Assembly (NCBI RefSeq): GCF_032190635.1
Contig: NZ_JAVLAS010000006.1
Coordinates: 1-29,239 of the forward strand
Length of the DNA: 29,239 nt
From: Levilactobacillus zymae
GTDB lineage: Bacteria > Bacillota > Bacilli > Lactobacillales > Lactobacillaceae
Direction: 5' to 3'
Shown here: positions 1 to 7,916 of the stretch, in pieces
Position numbering within the stretch: the first letter of the stretch is position 1
How the letters are laid out: every line of letters starts with the position of its first letter
Notes under the pieces: model-generated
Seen by the model: only the letters and a program-made list of their open reading frames with translations
The model's database searches: none
Told to the model about the DNA's origin: nothing
Program-made: the position numbers and the translations under genes

Positions 1-468
1 TTGGACTTTTCCACAGCCCAATTCTCACCAGCAGAACTAGAAAAGCAAAACAAGGATTTGGTGAACCATGCTAATGATTTCTTAACTGATGAAGATAGTG
101 GCTTACCCGTTTTCTTAGAACCCGAAGCCGTGCAATTACTTAGTTTCTGGTGCCGCACCCCGCAACAAATGCGCCGGTTTATTGGTATCATCTTGAATGC
201 TAAATATCGAGTTGAAAAGGATCATCAGGACATTGGCGTCATAATTCCACTTGATGATGAGGAACTGAAGCCTTTAATGACTAAAGCCTTGAGGCGCTAC
301 TTTAACGCTCTTAGAAGCAATGAGAAACACATCAAGAACGTTGAAAACTACTTGTACGGCACCATGCAAAACCTATTTGGCGTTTGGTGGAATAAACAAG
401 CGGCTAGAGAATATGCGGCCAAACACCCCGAAGAACAGAACACTGACAATGGACGTTCTTGGAATTGA
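1..468 (+). CDS. repA: RepA (RepA_N-type plasmid replication initiator), C-terminal part
   Basis: This is the C-terminal 155 residues of a plasmid replication initiator. The frame is open at base 1, so the TTG there is not a real start: the last codon of the window (AAG, 29237-29239) runs straight into it. Segments such as SGLPVFLEPEAVQLLSFW, RRFIGIILNAKY and NVENYLYGTMQNLFGVWWN are what I remember of the conserved tail of RepA proteins on lactobacillar plasmids. The stop is TGA at 466-468. In this family the initiator acts in cis on an origin inside its own gene; repeats that fit this lie at 29205-29235. The other part of the gene, at 28817-29239, lacks its N-terminal codons, so whether any functional RepA is made is open. 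Family assignment is confident; activity is not. Confidence 0.85.
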   Translation: MDFSTAQFSPAELEKQNKDLVNHANDFLTDEDSGLPVFLEPEAVQLLSFWCRTPQQMRRFIGIILNAKYRVEKDHQDIGVIIPLDDEELKPLMTKALRRYFNALRSNEKHIKNVENYLYGTMQNLFGVWWNKQAAREYAAKHPEEQNTDNGRSWN

Positions 469-519
469 ACGTCACATGGACTCATTTAAGCCGTTTTAAG
501 TGTTACATGCATAATTATA

Positions 520-541
520 TTAAAATCGCTTTAAAATCGCT
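520..541 (+). repeat. Tandem 11-bp repeat downstream of repA
   Basis: TTAAAATCGCT occurs twice head to tail in an AT-rich gap between repA and the next gene. A related TTTAAGCCGTTTTAAG lies just upstream. It could be part of repA termination or an operator for the next operon. No strong terminator is visible in the gap 469-617. Confidence 0.4.
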
Positions 542-617
542 TAGAAGCAAAAATAGGCACCTTGAGTGGCTGAATTGGCGATGACTGAACTAAGGAAATG
601 TGAAAGGAGCTTTTTAA

Positions 618-815
618 ATGACCAAATCCAGCAAAGAAGTCGAAAAAATAGAGCAATTGTTGGCTGACCTCTGGGCAGTCAATATTCAAGACATTTGGGA
701 ACAAGCGGCATATAATCCAGATCCTGATAAACGCAAACTGTTTGACGCGTTACACACTTACCTCTTAGATAAACACCAAGAGCAAATTATCAATGACAAG
801 CATTTCGTGATTTAA
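618..815 (+). CDS. Small acidic protein, putative antitoxin partner of the zeta-like kinase
   Basis: 65 residues, preceded by a good ribosome binding site (GAAAGGAG, about 8 bases before the ATG). It is helix-rich and acidic, with segments KEVEKIEQLLADLWAVN and KLFDALHTYLLDKHQEQ, and has no membrane segment. Its stop is separated by one base from the ATG of a P-loop kinase gene of the zeta toxin type, the usual order of antitoxin then toxin, so translational coupling is likely. I do not recognise the protein itself as a classical epsilon antitoxin; the role is inferred from position, size and charge. It is intact while the toxin gene is broken. Confidence 0.6.
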   Translation: MTKSSKEVEKIEQLLADLWAVNIQDIWEQAAYNPDPDKRKLFDALHTYLLDKHQEQIINDKHFVI

Positions 816-816
816 C

Positions 817-1409
817 ATGAGTGAGCCAAAGAGATACATCATCGTGGCTGGGATAAGCGGCGCTGGTAAAAGCACTTTATATCGCGCGAGACCCGAATTA
901 TTTACTCACTCCAAACGATTAAATACCGATGAAATCCTCCAAAAAATGGGTGGCGATTAGCATAAAAATCGTGACAACTTTAGGGCAATGCGCGAAGAAA
1001 TAAAACAACTCCACGCGGCTTTAAATGCTGGGCAGAGTATTCATGTTGAAACAACCTTATCTGGTCAAGAAAAGGCACAATTAAATTTAATCGAGCGGGC
1101 TCACCAAAATGGGTTTGAGGTCACGCTTTTATACGTGGCGTTAAAAAACAAAAAAGTAGCAATTAATCGGGTTCATGAACGGGTCAAAAAGGTGGGCACG
1201 GTGTACCAGATTAAGTTGTTGAAAAACGTTATAGTCAATCAAATCATAATTTAGCAGCAGTCGCATTCAAAGCTGATAATGTCGTGATCTATGATAATAG
1301 CCAAAAATTTGTGTCAGTTTACAGACGAGATCATGACCAGGTGATCAAAAATAATTTGCGTAACTTTCTTTGGATAAATCCAAAAATTACCTTTGAAGCC
1401 GCCATTTAA
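817..1409 (+). pseudogene. Zeta-type toxin (P-loop kinase), inactivated by stops and a frameshift
   Basis: From ATG 817 the frame reads a nucleotide-binding start, RYIIVAGISGAGKST, with a clear Walker A GISGAGKS, and LNTDEILQKMGGD, the region expected after the P-loop in zeta toxins. A TAG at 958-960 interrupts it, and the same frame continues from HKNRDNFRAMREEIKQL through HVETTLSG. Near 1195, in the AAAAAGG run, the frame shifts by one base. The other frame then gives KGGHGVPD, a further in-frame TAA, and VVEKRYSQSNHNL to the stop at 1409. KGGHGVP..V..RY is typical of zeta toxins, which phosphorylate UDP-N-acetylglucosamine. Past 1409 the same frame stays plausible to 1505, so TAA 1407-1409 may also be a mutation. 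At least three lesions make this a dead toxin. Confidence 0.8.
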
Positions 1410-1481
1410 AAGCAACTAAATGACTTTGTTAAAAATAATCCAGATTTAAAAATTAGAAATCTCATGAATGATTCAGAAAAT

Positions 1482-1517
1482 AAAAACGATCAGCCTAGTA
1501 ACTAGGCCGATCGTTTT
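1482..1517. terminator. Bidirectional terminator between zeta remnant and mob genes
   Basis: AAAAACGATC.GCCTAGT is answered by ACTAGGCCGATCGTTTTT, a stem of about 17 pairs with A and T runs on both sides. It can end transcripts from both convergent operons. The stop codon of the minus-strand gene lies inside the stem. Confidence 0.85.
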
Positions 1518-1773
1518 TGAGCTTATTCGGCTTATGGGAATTAACGTAATCGGCAAATATGTTTAAAAGCTCTTCGGTTTGTTCAACCGATAGATTATCA
1601 GCTTGAAAGTATTTTTCGAGTAAAGCCCCTTTTTGAATTAATCGGCGAGAACGGGCTTTACGGGCTTGCCGATTTTCGTAGTATTTAGATTGCCGTAATT
1701 TAAAATTTTCTCGCTCAATTTTTTGTTTTAAACGCGCTTGTTGTTCAATTAGTTTTTCATATTTATTAGGCAT
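1495..1773 (-). CDS. Small coiled-coil mobilisation accessory protein (DUF3847-like)
   Basis: 92 residues when started at the ATG at 1773-1771, which has AGGAG and a GGGGA run at good distance. An ATG twelve bases earlier (1785) sits directly against that AGGAG and is less likely. The protein begins with a charged coiled coil (YEKLIEQQARLKQKIERENF). It then has RQARKARSRRLIQKGALLE, a basic motif I associate with small proteins of the DUF3847/TraD type found beside MobQ relaxases. It is the second gene of a two-gene operon diverging from mobA across oriT, so a role in relaxosome assembly or its control is likely. The C-terminus overlaps the terminator stem. Confidence 0.65.
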   Translation of the reverse strand: MPNKYEKLIEQQARLKQKIERENFKLRQSKYYENRQARKARSRRLIQKGALLEKYFQADNLSVEQTEELLNIFADYVNSHKPNKLKNDRPSY

Positions 1774-1794
1774 GGAATTCCCCATCTCCTATGA

Positions 1795-2004
1795 CTAATG
1801 ATCTACGGGCTTTTCCTTTAAAAACTCGGATACTTTTTTGGATAAGGACTTGATATTGTCATTAGATAAATTAGCATAATCTAAATTGGCTTGACTGATG
1901 ATTTGTTTACCTAGCCGTTGTTCAATCTTATTTTTTTCGTCCTTAATTTTTTGATTAAGGTCTTTTAATTTAGCTTCTTGTTTTTCTAAGTTACTTTGAG
2001 ACAT
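1795..2004 (-). CDS. Small coiled-coil protein beside oriT, putative relaxosome accessory
   Basis: 69 residues from the ATG at 2004, chosen because TTGGAGGGATCGTT lies just upstream; a longer frame starting at 2043 lacks a binding site. About 35 N-terminal residues form a highly charged helix (KQEAKLKDLNQKIKDEKN), followed by EQRLGKQIISQANLDYANLS, a pattern seen in small TraC/MobC-like helpers. It is transcribed away from oriT and is separated by about 20 bases from the next gene, so the two form an operon. Function is inferred from size, coiled coil and position only. Confidence 0.55.
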   Translation of the reverse strand: MSQSNLEKQEAKLKDLNQKIKDEKNKIEQRLGKQIISQANLDYANLSNDNIKSLSKKVSEFLKEKPVDH

Positions 2005-2153
2005 AACGATCCCTCCAATCATATTAGAAATAATCACCGACACTATATCATACAGAGAACGTTAAGTCAAAGTATGAAAGTTGAAATAGCGAAGCGGAAG
2101 GCATACACTATAAGTAAATTTAGGGGAATCAGAAGACCAAGTAAAACGAGGTC

Positions 2154-2184
2154 AATGCGCACTTACACGTCATCTTTGATGACG
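2154..2184 (-). other. oriT: oriT: MobQ-type nick region with adjacent hairpin
   Basis: On the minus strand a perfect hairpin, CGTCATC-AAA-GATGACG (2184-2168), is followed at once by TGTAAGTGCGCATT (to 2154). TAAGTGCGC with an inverted repeat just 5' of it is the layout of the RSF1010/pIP501-type MobQ nick site, as I remember it. It lies between the divergent accessory genes and mobA, where oriT is expected. A second hairpin, GTCGCC-GAT-GGCGAC, lies at about 2218-2232. The exact nick is inferred by analogy. Confidence 0.8.
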
Positions 2185-2274
2185 TTGTGCTAAACCCATT
2201 AAAACCTGTATTAGAAGTCGCCGATGGCGACAACAAAGTCAAACCCATAAACCCAAAGAAAGGTGGTGACCGAC

Positions 2275-4335
2275 ATGGCAATTTTTCACATGAGTTTTAG
2301 TAATATTAGTGCTGGTAAAGGACGAAGTGCGATTGCCAGTGCCGCTTATCGAAGTGGTGAAAAGCTATTTGATGATAAGGAAGGTCGCCACTATTTTTAT
2401 GCCCGCTCGGTTATGCCAGAAAGCTTTATTTTGACGCCAAAAAATGCACCAGCATGGGCCAGTAATCGAGAACAATTATGGAATGAAGTTGAAAAGAAAG
2501 ATCGTAAATCAAACTCACGGTATGCAAAAGAGTTTAACGTGGCTTTACCAATTGAGTTAAGTGAAGATGAACAAAAAACATTATTAACTAAATACGTGCA
2601 AGAAAACTTTGTTGATCAAGGCATGGTAGCCGATGTAGCGATTCATCGTGATCACCCAGATAATCCACACGCACACGTGATGTTAACCAATCGCCCATTT
2701 AACCCCGATGGTACTTGGGGACAGAAAACAAAAACCAAATACATTTTAGATAGTCATGGTAATAAAACTAAGACCCCTGCAGGGAATGTGAGAAACCGAA
2801 AAATTTGGTTGGTTGATTGGGATAAAAAAGAAAAAATAACTGAATGGCGGCACAATTGGGCGGCAAGTGTCAATCAGGCTTTAGAGCAAAAAAGCATTCC
2901 TGATCGGATCAGTGAAAAATCATTTGTGGAACAGGGAATAGCTGACACACCAATGCAACACGAGGGAATCAATAGCAAACGGCATGAAAGAAAGGCATTT
3001 AATCAACAAGTTAAGAACTATCGTAAGTCCCAAGCTGGCTATAAAAATATGCAGGAGAAAGTAGTTAATCAAGGCCACTTGGATAGCCTAAGTAAACACT
3101 TCTCGTTTAACGAGAAAAAAGTGGTCAAAGAGTTAAGCCACGAACTGAAAACTTATATTAGTTTGGAAAGTTTAGATGATAAGCGGCGCATGCTATTTAA
3201 TTGGAAAAACAGTACCTTAATTAAGCACGCTGTTGGTGAAGATGTCACTAAGCAATTATTGACAATTAACCAACAAGAAAGTTCACTAAAAAAAGCAGAT
3301 GAGCTCTTAAATAAAGTAGTTGATCGCACGACTAAAAAACTTTATCCAGAGCTTGATTTTGAACAGACAACCGCGGCTGAACGACGGGAATTGATTAAAG
3401 AAACTAATAGTGAACAAACGATTTTCAAAGGCAGTGAATTAAACGAACGTTTAATGAATATTCGTGATGATTTATTGATCCGACAATTATTGACCTTTAC
3501 CAAACGGCCATACGTTGGCTGGAAGTTATTAATGCAACAAGAAAAGGAAGTCAAAATCGAGCTTAAATATACGCTGATGATTCATGATGATAGCTTAGAA
3601 AGTCTAGAACACGTTGATCAAGGTCTACTAGAAAAGTATTCACCAACCGAGCAGCAAAAGATTACTCGCGCAGTCAAAGATTTGCGAACAATCATGGCTG
3701 TTAAGCAAGTTATTCAAACCCAATACCAGGAAGTTTTAAGAAGAGCCTTTCCTAACGGCAATTTTAATGAATTACCAATGATTAAACAGGAACAAGCCTA
3801 CACAGCCGTGATGTACTATGATCCTGTTTTAAAGCCATGTCAGGCTGAAACAATTGAACAGTGGCAAGCAAATCCACCACAGGTGTTCAGTCCCCAAGAA
3901 CATCAACAAGGACTAGCTTATTTATCGGGACAGCTTAGCTTAGATCAGTTAGAAAATCATCACTTACAACGGGTTTTAAAGCATGATGGCACTAAACAAC
4001 TCTTTTTGGGTGAATGCAAAGTCGATCCAATGATTAAGAACAGTCAGATTGAGAAAATCCAAAAGCAGTTAAAAGGGCAACAAGCCAAGGACGACCAGTA
4101 TAGAAAAGTAAATATTGGACATTATCAACCGCTAAATTACAAGCCAGTTAGTCCAAGCTACTACTTAAAGACGGCCTTTAGTAACGCAATCATGACCGCC
4201 TTATATGCCCGTGATGAAGATTACGAACGGCAAAAACAGGCGCAAGGTTTAAAGGAGACTGAGTGGGAAATGACGAAAAAGCAACGGCAACACCAAACTC
4301 GAAACCGGCATGAAGATGGGGGCATGCACTTGTAA
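2275..4335 (+). CDS. mobA: MobA/MobL-family (MobQ) conjugative relaxase
   Basis: 686 residues from ATG 2275; AAAGGTGG lies about 7 bases before it, and the GTG at 2263 is inside or against that site. The N-terminal relaxase domain starts [15 protein letters not shown] and has ASAAYRSG with Tyr25, matching the position of the catalytic tyrosine in RSF1010 MobA. The metal-binding histidine motif [13 protein letters not shown] lies at residues 123-135. The enzyme nicks oriT and stays bound to the 5' end of the transferred strand. The C-terminal 450 residues are charged and helical, without a clear helicase or primase motif, as in other relaxases of this length on Lactobacillus plasmids. It appears full length. 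No type IV secretion genes are in the window, so the plasmid would be mobilisable, not self-transmissible. Confidence 0.92.
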   Translation: MAIFHMSFSNISAGKGRSAIASAAYRSGEKLFDDKEGRHYFYARSVMPESFILTPKNAPAWASNREQLWNEVEKKDRKSNSRYAKEFNVALPIELSEDEQKTLLTKYVQENFVDQGMVADVAIHRDHPDNPHAHVMLTNRPFNPDGTWGQKTKTKYILDSHGNKTKTPAGNVRNRKIWLVDWDKKEKITEWRHNWAASVNQALEQKSIPDRISEKSFVEQGIADTPMQHEGINSKRHERKAFNQQVKNYRKSQAGYKNMQEKVVNQGHLDSLSKHFSFNEKKVVKELSHELKTYISLESLDDKRRMLFNWKNSTLIKHAVGEDVTKQLLTINQQESSLKKADELLNKVVDRTTKKLYPELDFEQTTAAERRELIKETNSEQTIFKGSELNERLMNIRDDLLIRQLLTFTKRPYVGWKLLMQQEKEVKIELKYTLMIHDDSLESLEHVDQGLLEKYSPTEQQKITRAVKDLRTIMAVKQVIQTQYQEVLRRAFPNGNFNELPMIKQEQAYTAVMYYDPVLKPCQAETIEQWQANPPQVFSPQEHQQGLAYLSGQLSLDQLENHHLQRVLKHDGTKQLFLGECKVDPMIKNSQIEKIQKQLKGQQAKDDQYRKVNIGHYQPLNYKPVSPSYYLKTAFSNAIMTALYARDEDYERQKQAQGLKETEWEMTKKQRQHQTRNRHEDGGMHL

Positions 4336-4339
4336 TCAC

Positions 4340-5090
4340 AAAATTAGCGACTGGTTAATTGGTATGAATGGTAGCCCATAATGTATTTTATATTGATAAA
4401 AATTTGGTACGTAGAGCGTGCTCGATTAGTTACCCATAGCTGCCAGCCTTGTGTATGGTCTATCAAAGAGACCAGGCAATCAAAAACTTTAAGCCGGAAC
4501 CCTATTTTGAACTAAATGCGGAAATTGTAGCTAATCAGCAAAAATTCGTCGCGAAATTAGCCCCTATCAGCGATTTAAAGACAAAGCAGGGCTAACGACA
4601 TTCATGCAAGCTAAACACGTTCAGAAAGGCTCACAGGCTGGTTTAATCAAGGGCGTTCAAAACCAGGCTAAAAAACGTGCTAGTCCCCAACTATTCTCGC
4701 TATCCAGTCTGCAAAGTGCCATGAATAAACGTTATCACGCCAGCGCCAGTCAAACCTTAGCGGCCATTCAGAGTTTATACGAAGCCAAGTACCTTAGTTA
4801 TCCCCGCACCGATTGTGCTTACATCACTGATGAAGAATTTGATTATTTAGTGGCTAATCTGACGAAGTATCTGGGTTTAGTCTCTAAGCCAGTCGCTTTA
4901 ACCAATACCACCCCAAATAAGCGCTATGTTAATGGAAAAAAGGTTGAAGAACACTACGCCATTATCATGACTAAAGTCGTCCCGACTAAAGATCAATTAG
5001 CTACCTTACCTAAAATACAGCATCAAGTCTATGACTTAGTTTTAAAAACGACGTTAGCGATGTTTGCTGATCCGTATGAGTACGAGGTAG
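4340..5090 (+). pseudogene. topB: Type IA topoisomerase (TopB-like) remnant
   Basis: Directly after mobA several frames hold pieces of one topoisomerase. 4343-4375 gives ISDWLIGMNGS, like the WL.G.NASR segment. About 4440-4590 gives MVYQRDQAIKNFKPEPYFEL. From about 4592, after a one-base frame change, comes a 4604-5090 stretch with YEAKYLSYPRTDCAYIT, the active-site tyrosine region of type IA enzymes, and VYDLVLKTTLAMF. The N-terminal Toprim part is absent, internal segments are missing, and the 3' part stops where the 29-bp repeats begin at 5091. Plasmid topB genes are often found behind mobilisation genes. The remnant cannot encode a working enzyme. Confidence 0.75.
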
Positions 5091-5154
5091 GTCAAGAATC
5101 TTGTGTAAATGAAATGCCTGGTAGCGTCAAGAATCTTGTGTAAATGAAATGCCT
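5091..5154. repeat. Two direct 29-bp repeats with 6-bp spacer, resembling IS ends
   Basis: Positions 5091-5119 and 5126-5154 are identical over 29 bases, separated by GGTAGC. On the minus strand each reads ...TTTACACAAGATTCTTGAC, a form I associate with terminal repeats of IS256-family elements. The topoisomerase remnant ends exactly at 5090. No transposase body is present. They look like leftover ends from repeated transposition or imprecise loss. Confidence 0.55.
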
Positions 5155-5202
5155 TCGTACATATAATATGTATCTAACTTAAATAAGTAATGAGAAAATA
5201 TC

Positions 5203-5375
5203 ATGTCTAAATTAACTGAATCTCAAATACGGGCCAATAAAAAATAGGACGATAAAAACAATATATTAACAAGCGGTCAGTAGCACGTAACTTTGTTAAG
5301 CAACTACCTACCGATGATGACCTCGCAAAGTTTCTTAGCCTAATTTCTGATCGTCATAAGTTTTTACATGGGTAA
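5203..5375 (+). pseudogene. Small conserved lactobacillar plasmid protein, broken
   Basis: From ATG 5203 the frame gives SKLTESQIRANKK and then a TAG at 5242-5244 where a tryptophan codon would fit. A second frame from about 5262 gives YINKRSVARNFVKQLPTDDD, then LAKFLSLISDRHKFLHG. Together they resemble a short hypothetical protein (about 60 residues) that I have seen on other Lactobacillus plasmids. A premature stop, a small deletion and an IS30 insertion at the 3' end, whose first bases supply the final stop, all damage it. Function unknown. Confidence 0.5.
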
Positions 5376-6406
5376 ATTCTATAATTAATCCGAACAAAAA
5401 TTAAAAAAAGCCCAAAGCAATCTCTTACAATGGTAGTAGCTAATTCCAACCAACTATAAGGAGCGATTACTTTGGGTATCTCTACTTTATCAAGTTTTCA
5501 ACGTGGCGCGCTAGCACAACTAGTCAGTGAAGGTCATCATACTTACCAAGATATGGCTGACGCTTTAGGCGTTGCCAAATCTACCATTCACTATGAATTG
5601 AACCGGGTTAAACCTTATGACCCTGAATTGGCCCAACAAGATGCTGACCGCAAAAGACGGGCTTGCGGTCGCCATTCGATTCTAACATCATCATTAGTGA
5701 CTTTAATTACCAATCACTTGCGATTAACCTGGTCACCAGAAGCGGTCGCGACTGCTTTTAACTTGGGTACCGCTTCAATTTATAATTGGCTTAATCGTGG
5801 CTGGTTACCTTTCGAATTAGCTGATCTACCTAATCGAAATATCCGACAGTGTCGAGTTAATGAACACCGTGGCACATTTACAAGTGGGACTTCGATTGAA
5901 CAACGACCAACAATTGTTAATCAGCGGTTAGCTTTTGGTCATTGGGAAGTAGATACAGTGCTTTCTGGCCGGAAAGCGTCACGAGCATGCCTGGTCACTT
6001 TTGTAGAACGTAAGACGCGACTTCTATGGGCCATAAAAGCCCCTAACCGAACTGCCAAGGCCTTAAATAGCGCCTTTGAAAAGTTTATGGGAACCTTTGG
6101 TTCCCAAGTGAAATCTATAACTGTTGATCATGGTAAAGAGTTTGCCGATTATCAATCCATAGAACAAGACTATCAAATTAAAGTTTATTTTTGCCATCCA
6201 TATTCACCATGGGAACGGGGTTCCAATGAATATTTCAATCGACGGTTACGTTGGTTCTTCCCGAAAAAGACTAACTTTGGCCAGGTAACGACAGATGAAA
6301 TCCTGGCAGCGCTTGAACTTATTAACCAACGGCCATTAAAAATCCATCATCAACAAACTGCCATTGAAAGTTTCCGGGCTTGTTCGGATTAAACTTGTAA
6401 TTTGCC
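5371..6406 (+). mobile_element. IS30-family element, ISLpl1-like, copy 1
   Basis: About 1036 bp. The left end GGTAAATTCTATAATTAATC and the inverted right end ending at 6406 match over most of 26 bases, and the same ends bound the copy at 11181-12213. It carries one transposase gene reading right. The second base pair triplet of the left end (GGT) differs from GGC in copy 2. I see no clear target duplication, which may mean that one flank was lost. Confidence 0.85.
5472..6392 (+). CDS. IS30-family transposase (ISLpl1-like)
   Basis: 306 residues from a TTG start at 5472, supported by AAGGAG seven bases upstream and by the same TTG context in copy 2. An N-terminal helix-turn-helix lies at residues 24-45 (YQDMADALGVAKSTIHYEL). 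The DDE catalytic core reads HWEVDT (Asp161), ITVDHGKEF (Asp219) and RGSNEYFNRRLRWFFPK (Glu253). Length and motifs are complete, so it may be active. It differs from copy 2 at many residues, so the two copies are not a recent duplication but related elements that arrived separately. Confidence 0.93.
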   Translation: MGISTLSSFQRGALAQLVSEGHHTYQDMADALGVAKSTIHYELNRVKPYDPELAQQDADRKRRACGRHSILTSSLVTLITNHLRLTWSPEAVATAFNLGTASIYNWLNRGWLPFELADLPNRNIRQCRVNEHRGTFTSGTSIEQRPTIVNQRLAFGHWEVDTVLSGRKASRACLVTFVERKTRLLWAIKAPNRTAKALNSAFEKFMGTFGSQVKSITVDHGKEFADYQSIEQDYQIKVYFCHPYSPWERGSNEYFNRRLRWFFPKKTNFGQVTTDEILAALELINQRPLKIHHQQTAIESFRACSD

Positions 6407-6560
6407 AGATAAAGAAAATTCAGAAATCACTTTTAAAGTTGGCGGTGTCTGTGTTTCGAATAAGTAACTAAATGTGACAACTTATCGTTACTTGAATATT
6501 TTTGATTAGTTTGCTAGCATATAAGAAGTATTATTAAAACATGAATAAATAAATCAGTTG

Positions 6561-6621
6561 ACGTAAGCTCAAGGTGTTCTCTTTCAGGGGTGTGTAAGAG
6601 GTATCTGGGTTTACGTTTTTT
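6561..6621 (+). promoter_or_regulatory. Possible leader hairpin or attenuator before the antiporter gene
   Basis: ACGTAA at 6561-6566 pairs with TTACGT at 6611-6616, which is followed by TTTTT. About 44 bases, including CTCAAGGTGTTCTC and AGAGGTATCTGGG, lie in between. The T run sits 15 bases before the AGGAGG of the next gene. This geometry would suit a conditional terminator. I could not match it to a named riboswitch class. Confidence 0.4.
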
Positions 6622-6639
6622 GTATGAGGAGGTTTTTGT

Positions 6640-7794
6640 TTGGAATTTTTAGGTACCTTGGTGATCATCTTGATTACAACTAGTCTATTTGGCCATCTAG
6701 CCTCTAGGGTTGGTATCCCAGCAGTGATCGGTCAATTATTTGTTGGAATTATTCTTGGCCCTGCGTTGTTGAATTGGGTTCACGCCAATGATTTCATCCA
6801 TATTTTTTCAGAGATTGGGGTTATCATCTTAATGTTTATCGCCGGACTTGAGAGTGATCTTACATTGCTTAAAAAATATTTGCGTCCTAGCATAATTGTC
6901 GCGTTGTTAGGAGTTTTGATTACGATGGTACTGATCTATCCAGTTGGTATTGTTTTTGGCTTGACACAATTTGAAAGCTTGTTTTTGAGCGTTATTTTTG
7001 CCGCAACGTCGGTTTCAATTTCAGTTGCTGTCATGAAAGAACTAAATTTACTTGATAGTAAGAGCGGTTCAACAGTCCTCGGTGCCGCGGTGGTTGACGA
7101 TGTGCTAGCTGTCGTTTTACTTAGCATTATGGTAAGTTTAATAGGTACAAAGGCTGGTACGGATACCCAGATACCGCTAGCTCTGACTTTTTTAGAGCAG
7201 CTAATTTACTTTGCCGCAATTTATTTCGTGATGCGTTTTATCGCCCCTCTCCTCGCTAGACTAGGCACCAAATTATTGAATCCAGTGGGACCTACTATAA
7301 TGGCGATGATTTTGTGTTTTGGTATGGCATATATTGCAAATCTGATTGGACTGAGTGCAGTAATTGGGGCCTTTTTTGCAGGAATTGCGATTGCACAAAC
7401 TCATGTAGCTCATGAAGTTGATCAAAGTATCGAACCAATCGGTTATGCGATTTTCATTCCTGTATTCTTCGTTTCAATTGGTTTAAGTATGTCACTAGCT
7501 GGCATAGAACACGATTTGTTATTAATTATCGTATTGACAATTGTGGCAACACTGACGAAACTATTAGGAGCGGGGAGTGGGGCTAAATGGGCCGGATTCA
7601 GTTCGAATGAAGCTTACCTCGTTGGTGCAGGGATGGTCTCGCGTGGGGAAATGGCCTTGATTATCGCTCAAATAGGCTACCAATCCAAACTAATCAGTGA
7701 TGATTACTATTCGGCAATTATCACTGCCATTATCCTAACAACGTTATTAGCACCATTACTACTCAAACATGCGGCTCGTCATATAAACTACTAA
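6640..7794 (+). CDS. napA: NapA-type Na+/H+ antiporter (CPA2 family)
   Basis: 384 residues from TTG 6640, with GAGGAGG eight bases upstream. It is very hydrophobic, with about 12 to 13 membrane segments. The N-terminus TSLFGHLASRVGIPAVIGQL and LFVGIILGPALL are typical of the CPA2 (KefB/NapA) family. The pair of aspartates in AAVVDDVLAVV (Asp153, Asp154) matches the ion-binding DD motif of electrogenic antiporters such as NapA. The protein ends right after the membrane domain, with no TrkA-type regulatory domain, as in NapA and unlike KefC. It would exchange cytoplasmic Na+ for protons under salt or alkaline stress. It lies next to a ClC gene and is bracketed by ISLpl1-like elements. It appears intact. 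Confidence 0.85.
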   Translation: MEFLGTLVIILITTSLFGHLASRVGIPAVIGQLFVGIILGPALLNWVHANDFIHIFSEIGVIILMFIAGLESDLTLLKKYLRPSIIVALLGVLITMVLIYPVGIVFGLTQFESLFLSVIFAATSVSISVAVMKELNLLDSKSGSTVLGAAVVDDVLAVVLLSIMVSLIGTKAGTDTQIPLALTFLEQLIYFAAIYFVMRFIAPLLARLGTKLLNPVGPTIMAMILCFGMAYIANLIGLSAVIGAFFAGIAIAQTHVAHEVDQSIEPIGYAIFIPVFFVSIGLSMSLAGIEHDLLLIIVLTIVATLTKLLGAGSGAKWAGFSSNEAYLVGAGMVSRGEMALIIAQIGYQSKLISDDYYSAIITAIILTTLLAPLLLKHAARHINY

Positions 7795-7884
7795 AACATT
7801 TTAGCGGTATGACACCCCTTCTCTGTGAAAAATAACTACTAGATTTCATCGAGATATTGCCTAGTTTAATTAAGTACTAAATTA

Positions 7885-7907
7885 TATAATATTGGTTATA
7901 ATGGAGG
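7885..7907 (+). promoter_or_regulatory. Possible promoter -10 and strong ribosome binding site of the ClC gene
   Basis: TATAAT at about 7885-7890 has only a weak -35 (TAGTTT) 17 bases upstream. ATGGAGG follows at 7901-7907. The site places the start at the TTG 7917, nine bases after GGAGG. Confidence 0.45.
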
Positions 7908-7916
7908 ATTAGTTAT

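Noticed and set aside
1996..2193. 65-codon plus-strand frame across oriT
   Set aside because: Overlaps oriT and the start region of a minus-strand gene; no binding site.
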